Made by a program: the position numbers and the translations under genes. This document shows, one piece after another, positions 35,482-44,156 of a DNA stretch of 64,000 bases. The notes under the pieces were generated by a model, which worked only from the letters and a program-made list of their open reading frames with translations, was not told the DNA's origin and made no database searches. Position 1 is the stretch's first letter, and each line of letters opens with the position of its first letter. The stretch comes from Formosa algae (lineage in GTDB: Bacteria > Bacteroidota > Bacteroidia > Flavobacteriales > Flavobacteriaceae): assembly GCF_001439665.1 (NCBI RefSeq), contig NZ_LMAK01000007.1, positions 62,001-126,000 on the forward strand, written 5' to 3'.

Positions 35482-37800
35482 TTAATACATCAATTTCATT
35501 TTTAAATTCTGTTCTGTTTTAACTTCTCCAGAATTTTCTAAAGTGTTGTTAACAGATTCTTGTCCTTTTTCTCCCCAAAGTACAATAACAAAAGGTGTTG
35601 GGTTATCTTTAAATGTGTTTCCGCTAAAGTCTAGATTTACAATACCTCTAGTTTGTAATAAAATTTTACTGTCTTCTTTAGATCCACTTTCTTTAACTGT
35701 ATTGTTTTTAAAGACTAATGTTCCTCCAACTGTAGATTCATCGTAACCTCCTCTATAGTAGTTTAACACATTTTTATCTACATTTTCGAATATACTATTT
35801 TCTATAGTAACATATTCTGCGTTATAATCTCCTTTATCATCGTCTTCTCCAGCCAATTGAATTCCGTTAGCACAGTCTGAAATTTCAGTGTTTTTAAATA
35901 CAATATCATCTGCAAACGAGCCTTTATAACTCATTAACACATTGTTGAAGTTAGAAATTTCACTGTTTGTTACTTTTAAGTTGTAAGCGATAGACATGTT
36001 TTTCTCTAATGTTGAAAAAGCGTCTTGTGTGTCATTTCCTTTTAAAGCAACATTATCTAAAACTAAGTTTCCTTTTGGTAACATTAAGAATAACGCTGTT
36101 CCTTTAGCTCCTGTATATTCAATTTTAACTTGACGTTTACTAGATGACTTAATAGTAATGGTTTTGTCTATGTTTAAAGATTCTGAAATTTTATAAGATC
36201 CAGATTTTACTTCTAACACATCTCCAGAATTAGCTGTACCTAAAGCAGTCATTAAAGCTGCAGCAGATGTTACTTTAATTGTTTTAGATTTTTTAGCCAC
36301 TTCGGCTTTGTACCAAGATGGTCCGTATTCAGATTTGTTTATATTAACAATTCCTCCAGTTTCATATGGAAATGTTACTGCTCCAATTGCATTGTTTTTA
36401 GTTCTGTCTGATCCTAAAATATCTTTGTCTATCGTTTCAAATTCAAAGCCATTGTACACATCGCTAAATGCTTTTGTAGGCGCATAGAACCAATCAGAAA
36501 CTTTTTTCATTTCAATAGATTGTTGTGTTAATCCACCGTTTGTATCAACATCACCTTCAACCTTATTGTTTGTAATGTTGTTTTTAAATGTCACACCATC
36601 AACTTCATTATATCCTAAAACTTGAGTTGTTTCACTCGCATCTTCATTATAAATTAAGTTGTTTGCGACTACAGTACGAATTGGTCTAGCAGAACGAATT
36701 TCGCTTGCTGGTAACACATCACTTTTATCTACGTTAGTCCCAACACTAAATTGTAATGGCGTTATGTTATCTATAAATGTATTGTAAGCAATTACAACAT
36801 CTGTAACTTGGTTGTAACGGTTTAATGGTGATTTTGGAATACCATTCATAACTGCAATAGCACTTCTAAATTCGTTTCCTCTAATTTTATAGAAATAGTT
36901 ATTTGTAATCCAGTGTCCTGTATTTACAACACGCACACCTCCAATTGCTGTAGAATTATCGTTACCAATAAATACATTTCCATCTACTTTCGCATAGTTA
37001 CCGTGACGTAACACTAAAGATCCTTCACATTCGAAAAAGATGTTATTTTTAAATTCATTGAAGTTAGATTTACTTGAAATAATTTCAATTTCACCATTAC
37101 ATTTTTCGAATAAGTTATTTTCTACTTCTGTATAAGATGGCGTCATAGACGTATAACTGTCTCCAATTTGTAACGTTTCTCCGTGAGGTCCTCCTAATCT
37201 TGGACGTTCTCCAAAGTAGTTATTTACAATTCTGTGGTGGTTGTAAATACTTTCGTTACCTCCTAAGAATACACGAATTGTTGGTCCTGGGTTAGATTTA
37301 CCAGTGATGAAACAGTTACTTAATTCGTTATGTCTTCCGTAAAGTTGAACCCAGTGATCTTTAAAATCACGATCTGGTTGTGTAAATCCATCAATCACAC
37401 AATTAGTCACTTTACTATAATTAGCAACATTATCTTCATCTGTTCTAAAATCGATAACTGTATTTTTTGGTGTATATCCGTTTCTAAAATATAATCCTGA
37501 AACTTCTAAATAATCACCACCTAATCTTAATGTAGATTGTCCTTCTATAAATACTTGTCCAGGAGTTTCTGCTTCAAGAACAATAGGTTGTTCTTTGGTT
37601 CCTTCACCTTTAAATTTTATAACAACATCGGTCCAAACACCATTTGCCATTACAATATGGCTACCTGGTTTTGCACTCTTAATAGCAAGATCTAATTCTT
37701 GCGCGTTTTTAACAACTGTCTTTAAAGCCTGAGCACTCACTTGGGCTGTAAAGAGAATTGAAAGAAATAGGATTGAAATTGTACTTTTAGTTATGTTCAT
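35482..37800 (-). CDS. Polysaccharide lyase family 6 (alginate lyase / chondroitinase-B-like), secreted
   Basis: From the ATG at 37800 the protein is 772 residues, with a signal peptide (about 1-24, ending VSAQA). The first 470 residues form the PL6 right-handed beta-helix. The predicted Bronsted base lysine lies in ISSKS (K244) and the acid arginine in LVLRHG (R265). Their 21-residue spacing equals that of Lys250/Arg271 in chondroitinase B. A second beta-helix follows, as in two-domain PL6 alginate lyases. PL6 enzymes eliminate MG/G-block alginate or dermatan sulfate. The gene has a well-formed promoter overlapped by two palindromes and a terminator, and is divergent from a sulfatase. Alginate is the more likely substrate; the neighbouring sulfatase keeps a sulfated polymer open. 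Confidence 0.88.
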   Translation of the reverse strand: MNITKSTISILFLSILFTAQVSAQALKTVVKNAQELDLAIKSAKPGSHIVMANGVWTDVVIKFKGEGTKEQPIVLEAETPGQVFIEGQSTLRLGGDYLEVSGLYFRNGYTPKNTVIDFRTDEDNVANYSKVTNCVIDGFTQPDRDFKDHWVQLYGRHNELSNCFITGKSNPGPTIRVFLGGNESIYNHHRIVNNYFGERPRLGGPHGETLQIGDSYTSMTPSYTEVENNLFEKCNGEIEIISSKSNFNEFKNNIFFECEGSLVLRHGNYAKVDGNVFIGNDNSTAIGGVRVVNTGHWITNNYFYKIRGNEFRSAIAVMNGIPKSPLNRYNQVTDVVIAYNTFIDNITPLQFSVGTNVDKSDVLPASEIRSARPIRTVVANNLIYNEDASETTQVLGYNEVDGVTFKNNITNNKVEGDVDTNGGLTQQSIEMKKVSDWFYAPTKAFSDVYNGFEFETIDKDILGSDRTKNNAIGAVTFPYETGGIVNINKSEYGPSWYKAEVAKKSKTIKVTSAAALMTALGTANSGDVLEVKSGSYKISESLNIDKTITIKSSSKRQVKIEYTGAKGTALFLMLPKGNLVLDNVALKGNDTQDAFSTLEKNMSIAYNLKVTNSEISNFNNVLMSYKGSFADDIVFKNTEISDCANGIQLAGEDDDKGDYNAEYVTIENSIFENVDKNVLNYYRGGYDESTVGGTLVFKNNTVKESGSKEDSKILLQTRGIVNLDFSGNTFKDNPTPFVIVLWGEKGQESVNNTLENSGEVKTEQNLKMKLMY

Positions 37801-37819
37801 TTGCTTATGTTTTTTAAAC

Positions 37820-37842
37820 TGGTTAACCAATTTGGTAAACCA
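37820..37842. promoter_or_regulatory. Paired palindromic operator sites at the PL6 promoter
   Basis: TGGTTAACCA (37820-37829, perfect palindrome) and TGGTAAACCA (37833-37842) lie 13 bp centre to centre. The second overlaps the -7 box and the expected transcription start of the PL6 gene, and the first sits just downstream. The TGGTnnACCA form is typical of GntR/FadR-type repressor sites, which suggests repression by an alginate-responsive regulator encoded elsewhere. Confidence 0.6.
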
Positions 37843-37872
37843 AAAATACGAATTATTGCACTTTAAATCAAA
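37841..37872 (-). promoter_or_regulatory. Predicted Bacteroidota-type promoter of the PL6 gene
   Basis: Read on the minus strand, TTTG (37872-37869) and TATTTTTG (37848-37841) are separated by 20 bp, matching TTTG-N19-21-TAnnTTTG. The predicted start of transcription lies near 37834, about 34 bp before the ATG at 37800. Confidence 0.7.
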
Positions 37873-38124
37873 AGAATTAATAAAATAATTTTTGAAGCCT
37901 TTTTTTGAGGTTACAACAATATAAGATTGTTTTAAAAGTAGATTTTTATCAATACTGAAATAAACTTCAATATTCGCACTTTAAAATTTTATGAATCTAA
38001 GCTCACACCTTTATACATCTAGCATTATTAGACCAAGAAACTAAAAATAGAATCTAAAAAACCATGTGCTTTTTATCATTTATTAGTAGTTTAGGACATA
38101 AATTACAACTCTTTACCTATTACT

Positions 38125-39708
38125 ATGAAAAATACGCCCTTAACGTATGCCCTATTTTTAATGGCTTCTTTAGTCCTGCAAAGCTGCGACACGACCCAAA
38201 AAGAACCTACAAAACCTCAAAAACGTCCAAATGTATTATTTATTTCTGTAGACGATTTAAGACCTACTTTAGGTGCTTATGGAGACTCTACAGCAATAAC
38301 TCCTAATATTGATAAATTGGCTGAAGATGGAATGACCTTTAGACAGACTTTTTCTCAAGTAGCCGTTTGTGCGCCATCTCGTGCAAGTTTAATGACAGGG
38401 ATAAGACCCGATTCTACGCGAGTATGGCATCTTGGAGATGAGTTTAGAAAAATCAATCCCAATACTGTTACCATGCCGCAGTACTTTTCTAAGAACGGAT
38501 ATCACACTGTAAATCTTGGTAAAATTTTTCATAATTACATGCCGGATTCTATTTCTTGGGATGAGCCAGATATACGTCCAGAAAAATATTTACGTAAAGA
38601 TTGGTTAAACCGCGATGGTGAGACCTATTATATTAGTGAAGCCGTTAATGCATCGCAAGCCATTAAAAGAGATTCGCTTTTAAAACTAAGACCTGTACGT
38701 TACGCCGATGGTTGGAATACAGGACCTGCTTGGGAAGCTGCCGATGTGAATGACACCATGTATTATGATGGCGCACAAACAGAATTAGCCATAAAAACAT
38801 TATCGCGTTTGTCTGAAAGTGACACACCCTTTTATATTGGCTTAGGATTCTTTAGACCACACTTGCCTTTTGCTGCTCCTAAAAAATATTGGGATTTATA
38901 CGATCCAGAAACGATACCCTTAGCGAACAACCCAAATGTGTCTAAAAATGCTCCGAATTACACCATGAATTCCATGTACGAATTAAGACATTACGATGGA
39001 TTTAATCACATCGGACATCCGCAATCAGATTATCGAATGAGTGAAGACACTACACGCATTTTAAAACATGGCTATTATGCAAGTGTAAGTTATGTAGATG
39101 CCCTCGTTGGGAAACTAATTGCACATATGAAAGCGATCGGAATTTACGACAATACCATCATTATCCTATGGGGTGATCATGGTTGGAAATTAGGCGATCA
39201 TAACAGTTGGGGAAAAATGACGAATTATAATATAGATTTACAAGTCCCTATGATTGTTCGTTATCCAAATCAAGAAAACAGAGGAAAGCAAACTTTTGAA
39301 ATTACAGAACTTGTAGATATGTTCCCGTCGCTTTGTGAAATTGCAGGTATAGATGTCCCAGATTATATGCAAGGCACAAGTTTTGTTCCTTTAATTAAAG
39401 ACCCTAATCGCGAATGGAAAACAGCTGCATTTAGTCAGTTTCATCGCAGACCAAGACATACAGCAGATGGAAGCCGCAATATGGGCTATTCTATAAATAC
39501 CAAATCGTATCATTATATAGAATGGTATGATTGGGATAATACTACAGGAACTCGTGGAGCTTTTAAAAATGCAGAATTATATGATCGCATAAACGATCCA
39601 TACGAAACAGTAAATATAGCAGACGAAGCTACGCAAAGCGCATTAGTAAAACAATTATCTGCTCAACTTGCAGAAGGTTGGAAAAAAGCAAAACCTAAAA
39701 ATATCTAA
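38125..39708 (+). CDS. Sulfatase (S1 family, iduronate-2-sulfatase-like), lipoprotein
   Basis: The 527-residue protein has a lipoprotein signal with lipobox Cys21 (LQSCDT), so it is envelope-anchored. The sulfatase core starts NVLFISVDDLRP, whose two Asp residues bind calcium. The formylglycine motif is C82-A-P-S-R (CxPxR), so C82 should be converted to formylglycine. WGDHGWKLGDHNSWGK near residue 349 is the second conserved active-site segment. The pattern is closest to the iduronate-2-sulfatase-like S1_7 group. It should desulfate a polysaccharide or oligosaccharide. A secreted amidohydrolase gene follows by 9 bp, and a PL6 lyase is divergent. Confidence 0.9.
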   Translation: MKNTPLTYALFLMASLVLQSCDTTQKEPTKPQKRPNVLFISVDDLRPTLGAYGDSTAITPNIDKLAEDGMTFRQTFSQVAVCAPSRASLMTGIRPDSTRVWHLGDEFRKINPNTVTMPQYFSKNGYHTVNLGKIFHNYMPDSISWDEPDIRPEKYLRKDWLNRDGETYYISEAVNASQAIKRDSLLKLRPVRYADGWNTGPAWEAADVNDTMYYDGAQTELAIKTLSRLSESDTPFYIGLGFFRPHLPFAAPKKYWDLYDPETIPLANNPNVSKNAPNYTMNSMYELRHYDGFNHIGHPQSDYRMSEDTTRILKHGYYASVSYVDALVGKLIAHMKAIGIYDNTIIILWGDHGWKLGDHNSWGKMTNYNIDLQVPMIVRYPNQENRGKQTFEITELVDMFPSLCEIAGIDVPDYMQGTSFVPLIKDPNREWKTAAFSQFHRRPRHTADGSRNMGYSINTKSYHYIEWYDWDNTTGTRGAFKNAELYDRINDPYETVNIADEATQSALVKQLSAQLAEGWKKAKPKNI

Positions 39709-39717
39709 TAGCCTATT

Positions 39718-41457
39718 ATGAATATAAAATTTGCTTTAGCCATCAGTTTTTTGGTCTCGACTATTTCTGTTTGCGGACAAACATATATTACCAATGTCAC
39801 GGTTTTAGATGTTGAAAAACAAAAATTGATAACACATCAAACTATCGAAATTACCGATGATGTAATTTCAAACATAAAAAAAAGTAGCGCCCTAAACATA
39901 CCAAAAGATGCCGTAATTATTGATGGCACTAATAAATATGTCGTTCCTGGTTTGGTTGACTCACATATCCACTTTTTTCAGAATGGCGGATTATACACAC
40001 GTCCAGATGCCATCGATTTACAAAAATATTGGAGCTATACAGATGAAATTGCTTTAGCAAAATTAGAGATGGAAACCACATTAAAGCGCTATCTTAAGCA
40101 TGGCATTACAACTTTAATAGATGTTGGTGCAACGTATAACTTCTTAGAACAGCGCAAAAGTTATAGTGATAAAGCTTATGCGCCAGAGATTCTTATGACG
40201 GGGCCACTTTTAACCACTTACGAACCCGAAGTGTATTCCAATTTAGGTAAAGACGAACCCTTTATCTTAACTCAGACTATAGAAGATGGTATTAATGGTG
40301 TAAAGGCACAATTACCGTATAGTCCAGATTTTATTAAAATATGGTATATCGCCGGAAGAGATGGTTTAAGCATAGAAGCAAGTGCTCAGAAAAATTTACC
40401 CATTATTAAAGCGATTATAGACGAAGCTCATAAACATCATCTAAAAGTTGCAGTACATGCGGTACAACAAGTTACAGCAAAATTAGCTGTAGAACATGGT
40501 GCAGATTTTTTAGTGCATAGTATTAAAGATGAACTTTTATCGCCAGAATTTGTCACATTATTAAAGACAAATAAAACCGTTTTATCGCCAACACTTCAGG
40601 TTCATGGAGCTTATAGAAACACATTCGGACAACGCCTTGAAATGAGTAATTATGAATTGGCAGAATCAGATCCATATCAATTAGGAAGCTTATTAGATTT
40701 AAAACATTTATCAGATACCATTTTAATTGAAAACTATAAAACACGGACTAACACAGCTAAAAGTATAGCCGATTTAAAAAAAGCGGATGCTATTAGTATG
40801 GCAAATCTTAAAATACTTTCAGATGCTGGTGTATTAATAGCAACCGGAACAGATGCTGGAAATATTGGAACGTTACACGCTTCTTCATATTTAAAAGAAC
40901 TCCAACTGATGCAAGACAGCGGAATGAATAATTGGCAAATTTTACAAGCATCGACTATAAATGGGGCTAAAATATTCGATAAAGAGAACGAATTTGGTAC
41001 TGTAAGTATCGGTAAAAAAGCAAATCTCTTACTGTTAGATGCCAATCCTATTGATGCCATAGAAAACCTAACTGCAATACATAGCGTTATAAATAAAGGC
41101 ACTGTCTTTACGCCTAATGAATTATTACCAGACACTCCAGCAGATTTAGCACAACGCCAATTAAACGCTTATAATTTCAGAAATATTGAAGCCTTTTTAG
41201 AACCTTATGCAGATGATGTTGAAGTGTATACATTTCCTAACACTTTAAAATACAAAGGCAAGGCTACCATGAGAGAAATTTATGGTAACATGTTTAAAAA
41301 CATCCCTAATTTACATTGCGAATTAGAAGGGCGAATTATTAAAGGGAATACAGTCATAGATAAAGAACGTGTTCAGGTTGGCGATAAAATAAAAGAAGCA
41401 ATTGCCATATATCACATAGAAAACAATAAAATACAGAAGGTTTATTTTGTAAAATAA
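39718..41457 (+). CDS. Secreted amidohydrolase with C-terminal SnoaL/NTF2-like domain
   Basis: The 579-residue protein has a signal peptide (about 1-21, ending SVCGQ). The amidohydrolase domain contains GLVDSHIHF with metal ligands H83 and H85, KVAVHAVQQ, and TGTDAGNIG with a catalytic Asp. Its small beta domain closes near residue 465. Residues 475-579 (LNAYNFRNIEAFLEPYADDVEVY) look like a SnoaL/NTF2-like cone fold fused to the C-terminus. Such secreted amidohydrolases cleave cyclic amides, carbamates or imidazolones, and the substrate here is unknown. It is co-transcribed with the sulfatase (9-bp gap) and ends at a terminator. The fusion is unusual and worth noting. Confidence 0.82.
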   Translation: MNIKFALAISFLVSTISVCGQTYITNVTVLDVEKQKLITHQTIEITDDVISNIKKSSALNIPKDAVIIDGTNKYVVPGLVDSHIHFFQNGGLYTRPDAIDLQKYWSYTDEIALAKLEMETTLKRYLKHGITTLIDVGATYNFLEQRKSYSDKAYAPEILMTGPLLTTYEPEVYSNLGKDEPFILTQTIEDGINGVKAQLPYSPDFIKIWYIAGRDGLSIEASAQKNLPIIKAIIDEAHKHHLKVAVHAVQQVTAKLAVEHGADFLVHSIKDELLSPEFVTLLKTNKTVLSPTLQVHGAYRNTFGQRLEMSNYELAESDPYQLGSLLDLKHLSDTILIENYKTRTNTAKSIADLKKADAISMANLKILSDAGVLIATGTDAGNIGTLHASSYLKELQLMQDSGMNNWQILQASTINGAKIFDKENEFGTVSIGKKANLLLLDANPIDAIENLTAIHSVINKGTVFTPNELLPDTPADLAQRQLNAYNFRNIEAFLEPYADDVEVYTFPNTLKYKGKATMREIYGNMFKNIPNLHCELEGRIIKGNTVIDKERVQVGDKIKEAIAIYHIENNKIQKVYFVK

Positions 41458-41885
41458 CCAACTATAATTCATCCAAACTTCAAAATTAGCAATCTGTTAT
41501 TCCTTTAGAAATAAAGAGAAATAGATTGCTAGTTTTTTTATTAATACAATCTATTTAACGTCACCTTTTATTTTTTTATAACTTTGTAAAAAAAAGAATA
41601 AAGCATTAATTACAAGTAAAACGTGTTGAAACATTTAGCCAGTGTGTATCTTATTTATCTAACTCGATATGAAACATTTTCTTTATAATGTGTTATAATC
41701 AGTTGCAATAAAAAAGATTAAAAATGCCGTCTTACCCTTACAATATCATCATTTAAATTATACTTTAATACTGTTATAATTAGTCAATATTACTTGATTT
41801 ATAGTAATATACTCTATCGTAGTATTTCCTTGGATATCGTTTAAATTTTGACATTGAAACGTAATGATATGCTTAAAAGCATAAG
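41458..41885. other. Intergenic region, 428 bp, with a terminator and an inverted repeat
   Basis: The first 80 bp hold the terminator of the amidohydrolase gene. The rest is AT-rich and has no recognised gene or RNA. ATATTACT (41787-41794) and AGTAATAT (41803-41810) form an inverted repeat about 75 bp before the next start codon, a possible operator. In DNA this AT-rich, chance is a realistic alternative. Confidence 0.45.
41487..41538 (+). terminator. Probable terminator after the amidohydrolase gene
   Basis: TAGCAATCT (41487-41495) pairs with AGATTGCTA (41523-41531), followed directly by GTTTTTTTA. The 27-nt loop is long, but the stem and T tract are good. Confidence 0.68.
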
Positions 41886-42494
41886 ATGATCAAACCATCA
41901 ACACGATTAAAAACTACAAAGAAAACACACAAAGCGCTCCAAGTATTCTCCAAATTTGCAATCATGTGCGTATTGACTATTTTTTCAATCATGATTGTTT
42001 TAGAAAAATTTGAAACACATGCGCTTGAATCTGGAGTCATTATATTTATAATAACTATTATTATGTGGTTAGGTTATAAATATCTGGACGTTCACCTTGA
42101 CCATTATACTTACGAAGAATTTCTTGTGGTTGTTTGGGTGCCTATAGGTGCCATCTTGTGCTATATGTTAAATATCTATGGTGGATTAGGCGGTGTATTA
42201 TCAACTGCGATCACAGGAACTATAGCTTCCTTCCTACCCGTTTTAAATAAAAAATCTGAATATCTAAAAAAATTACCACCGGCTATTTATTGCGGTTCTT
42301 TTATTGGCATGTCTAGTATAGAAATTGCGCCTTCTATAAATTTTGTTATCATTGCTGGAATTTTAGCTGGACTCTTTTTACTCATGTCTAAAAGCATCTT
42401 TTTAGGAGTTGGCGGAAAGCTTGGAATGGTAGCCTTTGGAGGTGTGCTTATGGTCTCTTTTGTGTATTGGTGTTATGTCTGGTTAGGGTTATGA
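41886..42494 (+). CDS. Hypothetical integral membrane protein, paralogue of the next gene
   Basis: The 202-residue protein has a basic N-terminus (RLKTTKKTHK) and about six hydrophobic spans. I do not recognise the family. Its C-terminal 100 residues align with the next gene product: LPPAIYCGSFIGMSS with IPAAFIGASFVGMVSS, then FVIIAGIL with WLIIAGII, then FLGVGGKLGMVAF with FRGYGGALGTSAF. The stop overlaps the next start by 4 bp (ATGA), so the two products should be made in balanced amounts and may form a heteromer. A permease or exporter role is a guess only. Confidence 0.68.
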   Translation: MIKPSTRLKTTKKTHKALQVFSKFAIMCVLTIFSIMIVLEKFETHALESGVIIFIITIIMWLGYKYLDVHLDHYTYEEFLVVVWVPIGAILCYMLNIYGGLGGVLSTAITGTIASFLPVLNKKSEYLKKLPPAIYCGSFIGMSSIEIAPSINFVIIAGILAGLFLLMSKSIFLGVGGKLGMVAFGGVLMVSFVYWCYVWLGL

Positions 42495-42937
42495 ATACAA
42501 TAATTATAATCATAACAGGAATATTAGGCGCAACTTCTACTTACTACGTCAATGAACACTTAAAACAAGGTGCAGTTCGCGCATCTGCAGTATTATCATT
42601 AATAGTCAGTTTGGCTTTTTATTGTTTTCCGGACGTTTTAGATCCATATTTAACTCAAAATATTCCGGCCGCATTTATAGGAGCTTCATTTGTTGGCATG
42701 GTATCCTCTAAAGCTATTCATCATTACAGGTGGCTAATTATTGCAGGTATAATATTTAGTGTTATTTACCTTAATAAAAGCACTTTTTTTAGAGGTTATG
42801 GAGGTGCGTTAGGAACTTCAGCTTTTATAGCCATTTTAGCTACGATGGCCATTCCTGTCGTTTTTTCAAAAAAGAAAAACATAACTAATGGAATTTTAAT
42901 ATTCCGAAAATGGCTTTTTAGAGATAAAGACGAATAA
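42491..42937 (+). CDS. Hypothetical integral membrane protein, coupled paralogue
   Basis: From the ATG at 42491 the protein is 148 residues with four or five hydrophobic spans and a basic C-terminal tail (FRKWLFRDKDE). It shares the GASFVGM / IIAGII / GYGGALG core with the preceding gene but lacks its first two spans. The start is chosen by the 4-bp overlap. The frame continues 24 bp upstream, but that start would be less tightly coupled. No family is recognised. Confidence 0.65.
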   Translation: MNTIIIIITGILGATSTYYVNEHLKQGAVRASAVLSLIVSLAFYCFPDVLDPYLTQNIPAAFIGASFVGMVSSKAIHHYRWLIIAGIIFSVIYLNKSTFFRGYGGALGTSAFIAILATMAIPVVFSKKKNITNGILIFRKWLFRDKDE

Positions 42938-42995
42938 ACTCGCGATGTATTGTTTCATATTAAATTATGGTATGATTTATGTTTAAATAGATCAC

Positions 42996-44114
42996 ATGAA
43001 GCACATTACAATCATTCTTTTTACACTTTTAGCTATAACATCTTGTAAACAAACACAGCAAATTGCAGATGCAATTGCTACTCCCACGGCTAAAACTGTT
43101 TTTGAACGCACTTTTGAAAACGATAGTTTGTTTCAGCTTTATGAACAACAATATATAGAAGCCAAACATAATAAACTATACATAGAAACCCCTTCTTTAA
43201 TACATTCTAAAACAAATGTTTCGAAATTAAATATACTAGCCTATACAGTAAATTTAGAACAAGGTGAACGTTTAAAAATAACATCCGATATCCATACAGA
43301 TAGTTTACAATTAGTTATGGATGTGTATGCTTATAAAAGCGACTCTTTAATATCTACTAAACCGGAAGCCTCCAATGTAATTGCATCTAACACTCTTGAG
43401 TATAATGTACCAACAAATGGGTTATACAAAATCGTGATTTTACCCTACGCTGCACGTAGTAGCAATTTTAGTATAACACTGAATACAGCACCTACGTTAG
43501 CGTTTCCTGTAAGTGGTAAAGACAATACAGCCATTCAAAGCTTTTGGGGCGCAACACGCAGTGGTGGAAAACGTTCGCATGAAGGTATAGATATTTTTGC
43601 TAAACGTGGGACTCCCGTTATTGTTGCTACAGCGGGTTATATAACAAATACAGGAAATCGTGGTTTAGGAGGTAAACAGGTTTGGTTACGAGATGGAATA
43701 TTTGGCGCATCATTATATTATGCCCACTTAGACAGTATTGCTGTATCTAGAGGACACAAAGTACACGTTGGAGATACTTTAGGGTTTGTTGGTAATACAG
43801 GTAATGCTAAGACCACAAGTCCACATTTACACTTCGGAATATACACGAGTAACGGTGCTATAAATCCATTACCCTTTGTTAAATTAACTGAAGATGTTGA
43901 ATATACGGAAACTGACTTTTCAGAATTTAATGAAGCAGAAACACGTTTACAAAAAAATGAACTTAGAATTAGTCCGAATGTCAAGGCTGAAAAAATAACT
44001 GATTTAAACATAAAAACTCCTGTTGAACTTTTAGGAAAATCACAACGCTGGTATCATATTCGTGTAAACGATTCTCTAGAAGGTTTTATGCATGAAAGTT
44101 TAATTCAAAACTAA
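42996..44114 (+). CDS. M23 family metallopeptidase lipoprotein with C-terminal SH3-like domain
   Basis: The 372-residue protein has a lipoprotein signal (Cys17 in AITSCKQ). A beta-rich N-terminal region of about 150 residues precedes the LytM/M23 domain, which has HEGIDIFA (first His and Asp ligands) and HLHFGIY near residue 280. The last 60 residues (RISPNVKAEKITDL to FMHESLIQN) form an SH3b-type domain. It is likely a peptidoglycan endopeptidase or a scaffold protein in the envelope. It is convergent with the GH17 gene at 44157. Confidence 0.87.
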   Translation: MKHITIILFTLLAITSCKQTQQIADAIATPTAKTVFERTFENDSLFQLYEQQYIEAKHNKLYIETPSLIHSKTNVSKLNILAYTVNLEQGERLKITSDIHTDSLQLVMDVYAYKSDSLISTKPEASNVIASNTLEYNVPTNGLYKIVILPYAARSSNFSITLNTAPTLAFPVSGKDNTAIQSFWGATRSGGKRSHEGIDIFAKRGTPVIVATAGYITNTGNRGLGGKQVWLRDGIFGASLYYAHLDSIAVSRGHKVHVGDTLGFVGNTGNAKTTSPHLHFGIYTSNGAINPLPFVKLTEDVEYTETDFSEFNEAETRLQKNELRISPNVKAEKITDLNIKTPVELLGKSQRWYHIRVNDSLEGFMHESLIQN

Positions 44115-44156
44115 AATTAAAAACCTGATTTTATGTGTTAATGAGGCGCTTAACAA

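Larger units (their letters stand above)
37801..38124. other. Divergent intergenic region between PL6 and sulfatase genes
   Basis: This 324-bp stretch holds the PL6 promoter and its two palindromes in the first 75 bp. The rest is AT-rich and shows no TAnnTTTG box for the sulfatase. A frame at 38064-38306 on the plus strand overlaps the sulfatase coding region out of frame and is not a gene. Confidence 0.55.

Noticed and set aside
37801-37830. Extended start for the PL6 protein at 37830
   Set aside because: It would place the start codon inside the operator and add ten charged residues before a standard signal peptide. The ATG at 37800 is preferred.
40734-41135. 133-codon minus-strand frame
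   Set aside because: It is antisense to the amidohydrolase gene, whose motifs are intact across it.
44136-44155. Short inverted repeat TGTTAA...TTAACA between the M23 and GH17 genes
   Set aside because: The 6-bp AT-rich stem is too weak to call a terminator with confidence, although the convergent genes would need one.
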